In this document: in pieces, positions 54,712-63,572 of the stretch
Layout of the letters: every line of letters begins with the position of its first letter
How positions within the stretch are numbered: position 1 is the stretch's first letter
DNA from: Candidatus Bathyarchaeota archaeon
Lineage (GTDB): Archaea; Thermoproteota; Bathyarchaeia; Bathyarchaeales; Bathycorpusculaceae
Direction: 5' to 3'
DNA: 64,000 bases
NCBI GenBank assembly: GCA_025059195.1
Contig: JANXDU010000006.1
Span: forward strand, 1-64,000
Translations under genes and position numbers: made by a program
Notes under the pieces: generated by a model
What the model was told of the DNA's origin: nothing
Seen by the model: the letters and a program-made list of their open reading frames with translations, nothing else
The model's database searches: none

Positions 54712-55370
54712 CTTCGCTCCAATCCTAGTTGTTTCTTTTTCCGACTTCCCCACCGGTCAAGGAAAGTTGCTATTGGAAAAGTTAACAAAATATAGAGAAA
54801 AGCCGAGATGACGTATGGAGTGAACGTGTCCATTGTTGCCTTCCTAATCCAAACAGCGTAGGCCATAATATCAACCACACCAATGAGGTAGGCATAAGAT
54901 GAATCCTTAATGAGGAGGGCGTATTCGCTTCCAAGCCCAGGCGTAGAATAAATGATCACTTGGGGCAGCATTACGTAGAGAACAGATTTAACCTTCGAAA
55001 GCCCAAGGGACATGGCAGCCATCATCTGTTCGTCGCCTATACCCCGTATAGCCCCCCTGAAAATTTGGGACTGATTCGCGGCGCTCCTCAACCCTAGAAC
55101 AAAATTTGCTGTAAAGAAAACATTTTTGAAAGGAAAAGGGAAATACAGTCCAACGCCAAAGTAGAACATAAGCAGAAGCACCAGTTCTGGAACTCCTCTG
55201 AAAAACTTTTCAAAAGCATCAATAAGTATTTGGGCGCTTTTTGTTCCATAAACACGCAAAAAAGACAAAGGCAACCCGACAAAGATTCCTATGAAAAAAG
55301 AGACGATGGAAACTGTTATTGTTGAAGTTACCCCATTTAATATAAGCGCTAACTGTTGGAGGGCGTCCAA
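54708..55370 (-). CDS. Polar amino acid ABC transporter permease (proximal)
   Basis: A 220-residue HisQ-like permease with five membrane helices. The EAA-like loop is AAMSLGLSKVKSVLYVMLPQ (about 118-137), close in sequence to the second permease. GVPELVLLLMFYFGVG and NQSQIFRGAIRG are standard. The two permeases would form the heterodimeric channel. It is the second gene of the four-gene operon and ends inside the ATPase start. Confidence 0.92.
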   Translation of the reverse strand: MDALQQLALILNGVTSTITVSIVSFFIGIFVGLPLSFLRVYGTKSAQILIDAFEKFFRGVPELVLLLMFYFGVGLYFPFPFKNVFFTANFVLGLRSAANQSQIFRGAIRGIGDEQMMAAMSLGLSKVKSVLYVMLPQVIIYSTPGLGSEYALLIKDSSYAYLIGVVDIMAYAVWIRKATMDTFTPYVISAFLYILLTFPIATFLDRWGSRKKKQLGLERR

Positions 55371-55388
55371 CGCTTATCACATTAGAGT

Positions 55389-56219
55389 TTAGTCACACTT
55401 CCATTTTTGCTTTAACTGGTCTAATCTCGCGGAAGCTATTAGTTCAGAGAGCACTCCATTGATTTTCGCAACAAGTATATCCGCTTTCTTATGCGCCACA
55501 AAAGCCACTGGGTAATAAGGTCTCCTATAAATGACCACTAGGGGTTCTTCACCCTTCTGTTCAGCCTCAAGCATCCAATTAGAGGTTATTGGAGTTTCTG
55601 CATAAACGCAATCAATGGAACCTATTTTCATAGCTTCAAGAGCATCAAGAAAGTTGTCATAAGAACGTAAAGCGCCGGGTGCAACTTCCTGCAATTCTTG
55701 CTCTTGAGTCGTCCCCGACTGTGTGCCACACTTTAAATTTAAGGTAATTAAACTTGAAAGGGAAGTCAACTCGGTTATCCCTAACTGTTCAGCCTTGCTT
55801 TTCAACATGATGACCTGCCCCTCTGTAATGCTGTGAGGTATAGTGAACTGAACCACTTCAAGCCTTTCAGAGGTCACCGAAAAACCACTTACGCCCAGAT
55901 CTATGTCCATCGCTTGAACCGCCGGTATTATGGCGTCGAAACGCATGTTGATCCATTCGACCGTTAGGTTCAGCTCGTCTGCAATCATTTCCATCAACTC
56001 GATTTCGAAGCCAACGATCCTTCCGTTCTCGTCTAAAAACTCGTAAGGTGGCCATCCTGGTTCAGTGCCGATCCTAATTTTACCTGTTTTAGTAACCCTC
56101 TCCCAAACAGGATCTTCTGGGCCCCAAGTTTGCGGAAGCACATGTGGACTCAAGTATAACCCTGCAATGAACGCTACAACTACTACTATACCCATTACTA
56201 TGGCAGCAGCGTATTTCAA
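55389..56219 (-). CDS. Amino acid ABC transporter substrate-binding protein
   Basis: A 276-residue SBP_bac_3-type protein. TTG 56219 is chosen because GGAAGGTGATGG ends four bases upstream; the frame is open far beyond but overlaps the opposite gene. The N-terminus is a hydrophobic anchor (about 4-22) without a lipobox cysteine, so it is probably a membrane-tethered protein. Ligand-binding motifs are KIRIGTEPGWPPYEF, FDAIIPAVQAMDIDLG and LKCGTQSGTTQEQEL. The arginine that usually holds the ligand carboxylate is expected near SERLEVVQFT. First gene of the uptake operon. Confidence 0.9.
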   Translation of the reverse strand: MKYAAAIVMGIVVVVAFIAGLYLSPHVLPQTWGPEDPVWERVTKTGKIRIGTEPGWPPYEFLDENGRIVGFEIELMEMIADELNLTVEWINMRFDAIIPAVQAMDIDLGVSGFSVTSERLEVVQFTIPHSITEGQVIMLKSKAEQLGITELTSLSSLITLNLKCGTQSGTTQEQELQEVAPGALRSYDNFLDALEAMKIGSIDCVYAETPITSNWMLEAEQKGEEPLVVIYRRPYYPVAFVAHKKADILVAKINGVLSELIASARLDQLKQKWKCD

Positions 56220-56370
56220 TTTTCCATCACCTTCCAATCTTTGACTTACCGTTTTAGACTTATATGCTACATATTTAAGCTTAATGGTTAGCCGTGGGAA
56301 TTCAAAAACCATATAAAATATAAGGAGGCTTAACAATTTACAACCAACAAACATGCCAGAGAGGAATAAA

Positions 56371-56559
56371 ATGACTGAAAAAGCTGCAACGATAACGTTG
56401 GTCACGTGCACCAGTTGTAGTAAACCCATACCGCCAGGGGGAGAAGCCACAAAGTTTCTTTGCCCGAACTGTGGAGAAATATTGATAAGGCGCTGCAAAA
56501 AATGTAGAAACTTTGGGCGTCCGTACAAATGTCCAAAATGTGGTTTTATTGGTCCATGA
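56371..56559 (+). CDS. Archaeal Zn-ribbon RNA-binding protein (COG2888/HVO_2753-like)
   Basis: A 62-residue protein with two treble zinc-ribbon cysteine pairs: CTSC and CPNC, then CKKC and CPKC. It ends KCGFIGP. The family is predicted to act with the ribosome and commonly precedes the aEF-1 beta gene in archaea, as it does here. ATG 56371 has AGAGAGGA upstream; ATG 56353 is in frame but overlaps that site. A TATA-like CCATATAAAA lies at 56309-56318. Its TGA overlaps an out-of-frame ATG, and the aEF-1 beta frame begins 18 bases later. Confidence 0.85.
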   Translation: MTEKAATITLVTCTSCSKPIPPGGEATKFLCPNCGEILIRRCKKCRNFGRPYKCPKCGFIGP

Positions 56560-56577
56560 TAAAAGGTGGGATAATCC

Positions 56578-56853
56578 ACGGGAAGTGTTATAATCACATA
56601 TAAGATATTTCCAACAGATATTACTGTAAACTTTGATGATTTAAAGAGGAAGATTGAAGCGTCTTTACCAGAGTTTGCTACAATTCACGGTTATGGTGAA
56701 GAGCCTATAGCCTTTGGCTTAAACGCTCTATTATGCGCAATTAAAATCCCCGAGGATAAAACGGGTGTTTTGGAAGAGCTTGAGAAGAAGTTTGAGCAGA
56801 TAAGCGAAATAAGCCAGGTGCAAACGTTGATGGTTAGAAGGATAAGCAGATGA
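56578..56853 (+). CDS. aef1b: Translation elongation factor aEF-1 beta, with non-standard (ACG) start
   Basis: A 91-codon frame ending TGA 56851-56853 encodes the nucleotide-exchange factor for aEF-1 alpha. It reads GSVIITYKIFPTDITVNFDD, then a LKRKIEASLP segment. The C-terminal GYGEEPIAFGLNALLCAIKIP and QVQTLMVRRISR are typical. The family length (about 88-92) is met only with a start at ACG 56578. AAGGTGGG (56563-56570) lies 7 to 9 bases upstream. The frame contains no ATG, GTG or TTG before codon 66, and a TAA at 56572 closes it upstream. Either ACG initiates, or there is a sequence error or RNA-level change. Confidence 0.85.
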   Translation, partial: TGSVIITYKIFPTDITVNFDDLKRKIEASLPEFATIHGYGEEPIAFGLNALLCAIKIPEDKTGVLEELEKKFEQISEISQVQTLMVRRISR

Positions 56854-56922
56854 GTTAAAAACTTTAATATGGGAATTATATGTGTTACGAAACAGAACAA
56901 CTTCGTCACGGAAGGGTTCTAA

Positions 56923-59106
56923 GTGGGCGAAAAAGTGAGTGAAGTTCAACTACGCGTTGGAGACGCTAGACAAAGGGATGTAGGAAGGGGCATAGCCCGC
57001 GTAGACCAGAAAACAATGCAAAAACTGGGCATAAGCGCAGGCGACGTCATAGAAATAGTGGGCAAAAGAACTACGTCAGCCATAGCTTGGCCGGCGTACA
57101 GCGAAGACCAAAACCGCGATATCATACGCATAGACGGGTTCACACGGAAAAATGCAGGAGTAGCCATAAATGAGTATGTCGTGGTAAGGCCTGCAAAAGT
57201 TAAGGAAGCCTTAAACGTGACGCTTGCACCTGTGGATATGCGCTTAAACGTGGACGAAGACTTCACAAACTTTGTTAAAAACCGTTTGATGGAGAGAACC
57301 CTTGTTGAGGGGGACACAACCCTTGTTATGATGCTTGGGCACGCCATACCATTTGTGGTGACAAAAACCCGCCCCCACGGTATAGTCAAAATCACAACGG
57401 AAACAAAGCTAACCATTCTAAGCGAACCAGCACCCGAAGGAAAAGGCGTACCTAGAACCACATACGAAGACATTGGAGGATTACATGAGGAAATTCAAAG
57501 AGTGAGAGAAATGGTGGAATTGCCACTGAGGCATCCAGAGCTTTTCCAAAGGCTAGGCATAGAACCGCCAAAAGGAGTGCTACTCCACGGGCCGCCGGGA
57601 TGTGGCAAAACATTGTTAGCTAGAGCTGTGGCAAACGAGTCGGAAGCCAACTTCTTCTCTATTAACGGGCCTGAAATAATGAGCAAGTTCTATGGCGAAT
57701 CAGAAGCCAGGCTTAGAGAAATCTTCCAGCAAGCCCAGCAAAACGCGCCAAGCATAATATTTATCGACGAGTTAGACGCCATAGCCCCAAAAAGAGAGGA
57801 GGTAACAGGCGAAGTTGAAAGACGTGTTGTGGCGCAACTCCTCGCTTTAATGGACGGCCTATCTGGAAGGGGAAATGTCATAGTTATAGGTGCGACGAAC
57901 AGGCCGGGCGCTTTGGACCCCGCGCTTCGTAGACCCGGAAGATTTGATAGAGAAATAGAGATAGGCGTACCGGACAAGCAAGGAAGATATGAGATCCTTC
58001 AAATTCACACGCGAGGAATGCCGCTGGCTGAAGACGTAGACCTCAAAAAGCTCGCCGAAATGACCCATGGATATACCGGCGCTGATTTGGCAGCCCTCTG
58101 CAGAGAAACAGCCATGAAAGCTTTAAGGCGATATCTTCCCCAAATAAACCTTGAGGAAGAACGGATACCGCCTGAAGTCTTGGAAAAAATGGAAGTGACA
58201 ATGGAGGACTTCTTGAACGCCTACAAGGAAGTAACACCCACAGCTATGCGAGAAGTGTACATTGAAGTGCCAACGGTCCATTGGGATGACATAGGAGGAC
58301 TAGAAGAAGTCAAACAAGAGCTAAAGGAGGCTGTTGAATGGCCCTTAAAGAACCCAGAAATTTTTAAGAGAATGGGGATAAAGCCACCAAAGGGAATACT
58401 ATTATATGGTCCTCCTGGTTGCGGTAAGACTCTCCTAGCCAGAGCCGTCGCAACAGAAAGCGAAGCCAACTTCATAACGGTTAAGGGCCCAGAAGTGTTT
58501 TCAAAATGGGTGGGAGAATCTGAGAAAGCCATAAGAGAAGTTTTCAGAAAGGCTAGAATGGCAGCTCCGGCTGTGATATTCTTTGACGAGATAGATTCCC
58601 TAGTGCCCCGTAGAGGACTGGGATTTGCTGATAGCGGTGTAACGGAACGAGTGATAAGCCAGCTATTAACAGAGATGGACGGCATAGTAACGTTAGAGGA
58701 CGTTGTAGTAATAGCCGCAACAAACAGACCAGATATGGTTGACCCAGCAGTGCTTCGCCCAGGAAGGTTTGATAGGCTTATATACGTGCCAGAACCCGAC
58801 GAGAAAGGCCGCCTTCAAATATTCAAACTATATACAAAAAACATGCCGCTGGCAAAAGATGTAAACTTGGAAGCCCTTGCAACTATGACCAAATACTATT
58901 CAGGCGCAGATATAGAAGCTGTATGCAGAGAAGCCGCTATGCAAGCTTTAAGAAGGGATATAAACGCAAGCGAGGTTACCATGAAGGACTTTGAAGAGGC
59001 TTTAAAGAGGATAGGTCCTTCAATCACACCGGATATGGAGAAATGGTACAAAAGTTTCATGCAGCAAGTTAGACAAGTACAGAAACCGGCCACACCAGTG
59101 GCTTAG
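56923..59106 (+). CDS. cdc48: CDC48/VCP-type AAA+ ATPase
   Basis: A 727-residue unfoldase that extracts and feeds proteins to the proteasome. An N-terminal double-psi barrel/CDC48 domain 2 region (about 1-190) precedes two AAA+ modules. Walker A motifs are [18 protein letters not shown] (about 224-241) and [18 protein letters not shown] (about 499-516). Walker B motifs are [12 protein letters not shown] and [12 protein letters not shown]. The end (QKPATPVA) lacks a HbYX proteasome-docking motif. GTG 56923 follows GGAAGGG with a 6-base gap. It lies 69 bases after aEF-1 beta and belongs to the translation/quality-control cluster. Confidence 0.96.
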   Translation: MGEKVSEVQLRVGDARQRDVGRGIARVDQKTMQKLGISAGDVIEIVGKRTTSAIAWPAYSEDQNRDIIRIDGFTRKNAGVAINEYVVVRPAKVKEALNVTLAPVDMRLNVDEDFTNFVKNRLMERTLVEGDTTLVMMLGHAIPFVVTKTRPHGIVKITTETKLTILSEPAPEGKGVPRTTYEDIGGLHEEIQRVREMVELPLRHPELFQRLGIEPPKGVLLHGPPGCGKTLLARAVANESEANFFSINGPEIMSKFYGESEARLREIFQQAQQNAPSIIFIDELDAIAPKREEVTGEVERRVVAQLLALMDGLSGRGNVIVIGATNRPGALDPALRRPGRFDREIEIGVPDKQGRYEILQIHTRGMPLAEDVDLKKLAEMTHGYTGADLAALCRETAMKALRRYLPQINLEEERIPPEVLEKMEVTMEDFLNAYKEVTPTAMREVYIEVPTVHWDDIGGLEEVKQELKEAVEWPLKNPEIFKRMGIKPPKGILLYGPPGCGKTLLARAVATESEANFITVKGPEVFSKWVGESEKAIREVFRKARMAAPAVIFFDEIDSLVPRRGLGFADSGVTERVISQLLTEMDGIVTLEDVVVIAATNRPDMVDPAVLRPGRFDRLIYVPEPDEKGRLQIFKLYTKNMPLAKDVNLEALATMTKYYSGADIEAVCREAAMQALRRDINASEVTMKDFEEALKRIGPSITPDMEKWYKSFMQQVRQVQKPATPVA

Positions 59107-59117
59107 AGGAAAAGGCC

Positions 59118-59345
59118 ATGCCGATGAAAATATGGAAACCTCATCCAGCATACTACGTTATATTGGAGATTCTAAGGAAAAAGGGCGCCTCAACTGATGT
59201 GGAGCTTTTCGAATACTTATCCGAAGAATATAAGGATATGGGCTTCAGAGACTTCAACCAGCTTTTAATGCGACTTGAAATTGCTGGGAAGATACGTACC
59301 ACGTCGCTTGCTCGTGGAAAGAAAAGGGTTGAACTCGTATCGTGA
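59118..59345 (+). CDS. Small winged-helix-like hypothetical protein
   Basis: Family not recognised. The 75-residue product has three helices and a beta-hairpin pattern consistent with a winged helix (AYYVILEILRKKGASTDVEL, then LMRLEIAGKIRTTSLARGKK). The gene begins ATG 59118, 11 bases after cdc48 and on the same strand, so it is probably cotranscribed. The similarity to a DNA-binding fold is from the helix and wing pattern only. The next gene starts 29 bases later. Confidence 0.6.
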   Translation: MPMKIWKPHPAYYVILEILRKKGASTDVELFEYLSEEYKDMGFRDFNQLLMRLEIAGKIRTTSLARGKKRVELVS

Positions 59346-59374
59346 CTTGCCCTAGAGGCCTAAAGTGCTAATTG

Positions 59375-60598
59375 ATGGAAAAGTTTTCAGACGTGGTAGT
59401 TGTCGGAGGAGGGCCCAGTGGCTCCTTCTGCGCTTTAAACATGGCTAAAAAGGCAGTTAGCGTAATTGTTTTTGAGGAGCATGACGAAATTGGAACCCCT
59501 TGCCATTGTGCCGGACATTTGAGCATCACTGGACTAAAAAACCTTGGGCTTTACCCCTTGCCAAAAAGAGTTATTGAAAACGTTTTTTATGGAGTGAAAA
59601 TCCACTCGCCAAATGGTTCAGAATTTACCATACGATTTTCTTTACCGACCACATGTGTCGTTAACCGCGCATTATTTGACAAGCATCTTTCAGATTTAGC
59701 CAAGAAATCGGGAATCCGCTATTTTTTAGGTTCAAAAGTTGACTCATTGACGCTTGATGGAAGCCTTGCAAAATTACTTATTTCAAAAACTAGTGGAGAG
59801 ACTTTCAAGTTTTCCAGTAGGATAGTTGTAGATGCTGAAGGCACATCCTACAAAATTTTGAGACAAGCTGGTTTAACCCCACCGGAGAAAGGCTTTGTCT
59901 ATTGCGTTAACGCCGAAGTTGAAAACGTCAATAACCTTGAGCCCGATAAAGTCGAAGTTTTTCTCGGAAATACATATGCACCAGGCTTTTATGCTTGGCT
60001 TATCCCGAAAGAAAAAGACGTGGCGAAAATTGGACTTGGCGCTAAAGCTGGCAATCCTAAAACGCTTCTTCGAAAACTTATGCACAAGCATCCGGCAGCT
60101 TCAAAAAAATTGAAAAAGGCGAAAATTCTGCAGGAAACTTTCCATCCGATACCATTAGGCGGGCCGATAAAAAGAGCATACGCGCATGGTTTTCTTGTTG
60201 TTGGCGATGCAGCAGCCCAAGTTAAACCCACCACAGGAGGGGGAATTATACTCGGGTTGAATTGTGCAAGGATTGCGGCGGATGTTGCAGTGGAAGCTAT
60301 AAACACAAAAGATTTCTCGCCAAAGTTTTTGAGGGTATATCAAAAACGTTTAATGAAACTTTTGGGCTTTGACATAAAGGTAATGCGGGAAATTAGGAAA
60401 ATTTTGGACAGAATCCACGACAAAGAGTTAGACAACTTTATAAGTTTATGCAGAAGAAATTTCGGAGAAGAGGACTTTCAAGACTTAATAGAGACGGATT
60501 TTCAGGGACGCGCACTTCTTAGAGCTGTAAAAAAACCAAGAATAACGGCTGCAATTGCATACTTTCTATTGCTTAGCCTTAAAAGCATTTTAAAGTAA
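59375..60598 (+). CDS. Geranylgeranyl-reductase family FAD-dependent oxidoreductase
   Basis: A 407-residue flavoprotein. The Rossmann dinucleotide motif VVVGGGPSGSFCA (about 7-19) is followed by a CHCAGHLS segment and the later GDAAAQVKPTTGGGI motif. Archaeal homologues saturate the isoprenoid chains of archaeal membrane lipids (digeranylgeranylglycerophospholipid reductase); that role is likely but not certain. ATG 59375 is used; TTG 59372 is one codon earlier. The gene lies within the translation-linked operon, so an unrelated housekeeping role is also possible. Confidence 0.82.
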   Translation: MEKFSDVVVVGGGPSGSFCALNMAKKAVSVIVFEEHDEIGTPCHCAGHLSITGLKNLGLYPLPKRVIENVFYGVKIHSPNGSEFTIRFSLPTTCVVNRALFDKHLSDLAKKSGIRYFLGSKVDSLTLDGSLAKLLISKTSGETFKFSSRIVVDAEGTSYKILRQAGLTPPEKGFVYCVNAEVENVNNLEPDKVEVFLGNTYAPGFYAWLIPKEKDVAKIGLGAKAGNPKTLLRKLMHKHPAASKKLKKAKILQETFHPIPLGGPIKRAYAHGFLVVGDAAAQVKPTTGGGIILGLNCARIAADVAVEAINTKDFSPKFLRVYQKRLMKLLGFDIKVMREIRKILDRIHDKELDNFISLCRRNFGEEDFQDLIETDFQGRALLRAVKKPRITAAIAYFLLLSLKSILK

Positions 60599-60626
60599 AA
60601 GCAGAACGTCTAGGATTGGATGGAAA

Positions 60627-60989
60627 GTGAACACGTTCCATTATAAACAAGTAATAGTAATGCGTGTCGACTTAAAGATGAGTAAGGGTAAGATAGCTGC
60701 CCAAGCAGGCCATGCAGCGGTTTCAGCAGCCGAGGAAGCACGAAAACATAAAAGAGAATGGTTTAAAGCTTGGCTAAATGAGGGCCAGTGCAAAGTTGTT
60801 GTCAAGGTTAAAAGCGAAAAAGAGCTTCTGGAGCTGGAGAAACAGGCAAAGGGTTTGGGGATTCCCTGTGCATTAATAAGCGACCGGGGACTCACCGAGG
60901 TTCCCCCTGGAACAATAACATGTCTAGGAATAGGCCCAGCCCCGGTGGAACAAGTAGACAAGATAACGGGGAAGCTCCCACTTTTATGA
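60627..60989 (+). CDS. pth2: Peptidyl-tRNA hydrolase, archaeal type
   Basis: A 120-residue enzyme that frees tRNA from drop-off peptidyl-tRNA. The family signature reads MRVDLKMSKGKIAAQAGHAA (about 12-31), with VSAAEEA after it. LISDRGLTEVPPGTITCLGI is also diagnostic. The start is GTG 60627; the frame before it is not conserved. The truD gene follows after 15 bases, a pairing common in archaea. Confidence 0.95.
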   Translation: MNTFHYKQVIVMRVDLKMSKGKIAAQAGHAAVSAAEEARKHKREWFKAWLNEGQCKVVVKVKSEKELLELEKQAKGLGIPCALISDRGLTEVPPGTITCLGIGPAPVEQVDKITGKLPLL

Positions 60990-61004
60990 CCTTGAGGGCT
61001 TAGC

Positions 61005-62384
61005 TTGCGTGTATCGAGACTAGAAAAGAGTTTGGGGATCGAGGTTTACGCCACTCGCACTCCTGGAATCGGAGGGGTCATTCGCCGTTTTTCAGAGGAC
61101 TTTATAGTAGAAGAAGTTCTCGTTGACGGGGCAAAAGCTGATGTTCTTCCAAAGGTGGAAACACAAACAGAAAAAGTAAACCCGTTTTCTACATACCGTT
61201 ATCTGCTATGCGTTTTAGTTAAACGCGGCTGGGACACTTTTCAAGCAGTAAAGGCCATTGCGCGGCAGTTAGGCATAAGTGAGAAAAGAATAAGCATCGC
61301 TGGAATAAAGGACGCTAACGCTGTTACCGCACAACACATCACAATTGAAAGAGCAACGGCGGAAGATGTTCAAAAGATACGGGTTAAGGACCTAGAAGTT
61401 CGGCCACTACGTTATTTTCATGTCAAGCTTTCACCATATCACCTTCTTGGAAACCATTTTAGGATTACAACACGTGCAATAAATTATAGTGAAACAGCTA
61501 TACGAAAGCGAATTTCAAACGTTATCGCAGAAATCCAGACTGTGGGGGGTGTGCCAAACTTTTTTGGACACCAACGTTTTGGGACTATACGTCCAATAAC
61601 ACATCTTGTTGGAAAAGCCCTTGTTAAAGGTGATTTCCGCAAGGCGGCGCTGCTTTTTCTTGCAAAACCAAGCCCCAACGAGCACCCACAGTCCAGAATA
61701 GCCCGAGAAGAGTTGTGGAAAACACAAAATTTTAAAAAGGCTTTGGAAGCCTTCCCAAAAAACCTACACTATGAACGGCTAATGCTGAAACACTTGGCAA
61801 AAAAGCCAGAGGATTTTATTGGAGCTTTTAGAAGACTGCCGACAAAACTGCGGGTATTATTCCCTCAGGCTTATCAGGCTTACCTTTTCAACAAAATCTT
61901 AAGCAGAAGGGTAGCACAAGGATTACCACTGAACAAAGCTGAAGTTGGAGACTACGTCATAGAAGTTGAGCCTTTAGGAAGGCCCAACGCCTCGAAATAT
62001 AAGGTCGTAAGTGAGGAAACAGCCTCTGAAATTAACAGGGCAATGGAAACGGGAAAAATGATTTTGGCTCTTCCACTGGCAGGCTTTAAGCAAGCACTTT
62101 CTCAAGGCGTCCAAGGGGAAAACGAAAAAGCTGTTTTAGAAGAAGAAGGTGTTTCCTTAAAGGACTTCAAAATAAAAAAATTCCCAGAACTAAGCCTTAA
62201 AGGTGAACTTCGTGCGGCTATATCACGAGTTAAAGAGTTTTCTCTCCATGAAATATCGGGAGATGAGACAACCCCACGTAAAAATAAGGTTGTTATGAGT
62301 TTCATGCTTTACCGAGGTTCCTACGCCACGGTAGTTTTAAGGGAATTTATGAAGCCTCGAAATCCCATTAAGGCGGGCTTTTAG
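61005..62384 (+). CDS. truD: tRNA pseudouridine synthase D
   Basis: A 459-residue TruD enzyme that makes pseudouridine at tRNA position 13. The catalytic aspartate is in AGIKDANAVTAQ (Asp103). GVPNFFGHQRFG, FPQAYQAYLFNKIL and the central insertion (about 200-300) are typical of archaeal and eukaryotic TruD. The start is TTG 61005. It overlaps the 3' end of the convergent DHH gene by 17 bases and is the last gene of its operon. Confidence 0.95.
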   Translation: MRVSRLEKSLGIEVYATRTPGIGGVIRRFSEDFIVEEVLVDGAKADVLPKVETQTEKVNPFSTYRYLLCVLVKRGWDTFQAVKAIARQLGISEKRISIAGIKDANAVTAQHITIERATAEDVQKIRVKDLEVRPLRYFHVKLSPYHLLGNHFRITTRAINYSETAIRKRISNVIAEIQTVGGVPNFFGHQRFGTIRPITHLVGKALVKGDFRKAALLFLAKPSPNEHPQSRIAREELWKTQNFKKALEAFPKNLHYERLMLKHLAKKPEDFIGAFRRLPTKLRVLFPQAYQAYLFNKILSRRVAQGLPLNKAEVGDYVIEVEPLGRPNASKYKVVSEETASEINRAMETGKMILALPLAGFKQALSQGVQGENEKAVLEEEGVSLKDFKIKKFPELSLKGELRAAISRVKEFSLHEISGDETTPRKNKVVMSFMLYRGSYATVVLREFMKPRNPIKAGF

Positions 62385-63564
62385 CCCTCGCTTGCCGCAG
62401 CGTTTGTTCAGCATTTTCCAAAAGCTTCAACTTTTTGTCCACGGGCAAGATCACGTTTGCAGCATATTGATGGCCGTCAGCCATTCCAAACGGCTCAGAT
62501 GCTTTATCCAATAAATCCACTGCCCCAAGTATTTTTCCATCGTCTATGAGGCTCTGCATTATTTTGGGAACTCTCATTGAGACTTTCACAAACTTCTCTT
62601 TGAGTCTCCCCCACTTTGGAATATCCTGCGGCACGTTAACGAAGCCCAAGATATATTTGTCGGGTTTTATTAGGCGCGTTTGATAAGATAGGAAAGAGCA
62701 GAACTGTCCAATCACTTTTGTGCCCATGCCTTGATACATGTCTCCAGCGTCGAACCACTGGATATGTTCTGTTTCCTTGAGCCCTTCACGGTAAAGCCTT
62801 CCAAGAAGCTTTCGGTTAACTTCCTTTCGTTTCCCCTCCAAGATATTTACTTTCTCTTCGATGGTTTTGTCTATTCCCTCCAAACACGCCTTTATTCCAA
62901 TCTCTGGGCCATTCTCATAATAGCCCACTGCCCCGAGAATTTGAAGCTTCGAGAATAAAACGCCCACGTTGATTCCGAAGCGGGGGATATCGAAGCTTTT
63001 TCCCTTTTTACGGATTACTCCTTTCTCCAACGCCTCATGTAGAATCATCTCGTTTACAGACTTAAAACCATCGGGAATTTCGCTACTTCCCACGATAGCC
63101 AAATATCCCAAATCGATGTTTTTTTCATTCAATTCCTTAGCAAAAAGATAGCAGCAAGCGGCGCCTGAAAAATCAGTTTCACCCTTAAAACCAAAATGTT
63201 CTAGGTTTAAATCCAAAACTAACGGGTCCTTTGAAGGTTTTGGGTCGTGGTGATCAAGTATTATGGTAAGGTTTTTGCCGGAATTTAGCTTTGATATTAA
63301 GTCCGCGTGGGATGAACCTATGTCAACATAAAAAATGATAATATCCTTCCGTGAATGTAAGTCAGCTATGACCTCTGTGTAAACTTTTTCTAAACAAAAG
63401 GTTTCAGTATTTATCCCTTCGCGCTCCAATGCCTTCTTTGTTATCGCCGCGGAGCATAAACCATCGGCGTCGTCATGATGTACTATAATTGCCTTTTTCG
63501 CTGTCTCTTTTCTAAGCTGCATTATTGCTTGTTTGGCTTTTTGCTTAAAGTCTTGTAAAGACAT
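62368..63564 (-). CDS. DHH-family phosphoesterase, archaeal RecJ-like
   Basis: A 398-residue protein with DHH and DHHA1 domains. The DHH-type acidic metal site is in VHHDDADGLCS (about 28-38), IIFYVDIGSSH and LDHHDPKPS. The C-terminal DHHA1 part has QTLRQARAKS and GHQ-type residues in MADGHQYAAN. Archaeal relatives (GAN/RecJ-like) act at the replisome or in RNA turnover; others degrade cyclic dinucleotides. The sequence does not separate these. ATG 63564 is used; ATG 63576 is in frame and would overlap the upstream stop. Confidence 0.86.
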   Translation of the reverse strand: MSLQDFKQKAKQAIMQLRKETAKKAIIVHHDDADGLCSAAITKKALEREGINTETFCLEKVYTEVIADLHSRKDIIIFYVDIGSSHADLISKLNSGKNLTIILDHHDPKPSKDPLVLDLNLEHFGFKGETDFSGAACCYLFAKELNEKNIDLGYLAIVGSSEIPDGFKSVNEMILHEALEKGVIRKKGKSFDIPRFGINVGVLFSKLQILGAVGYYENGPEIGIKACLEGIDKTIEEKVNILEGKRKEVNRKLLGRLYREGLKETEHIQWFDAGDMYQGMGTKVIGQFCSFLSYQTRLIKPDKYILGFVNVPQDIPKWGRLKEKFVKVSMRVPKIMQSLIDDGKILGAVDLLDKASEPFGMADGHQYAANVILPVDKKLKLLENAEQTLRQARAKSPP

Positions 63565-63572
63565 AAGCCTAA

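Noticed and set aside
56220-56597. N-terminal extension of the amino-acid-binding protein frame
   Set aside because: It overlaps the conserved Zn-ribbon gene on the other strand, and a strong ribosome-binding site precedes TTG 56219.
56556-56601. A BHB intron or frameshift to explain the missing aEF-1 beta start
   Set aside because: Splicing from the upstream ATG would need a 22-base removal, but no 4-bp central helix with two 3-base bulges can be formed at those positions. The ribosome-binding-like site points to ACG instead.
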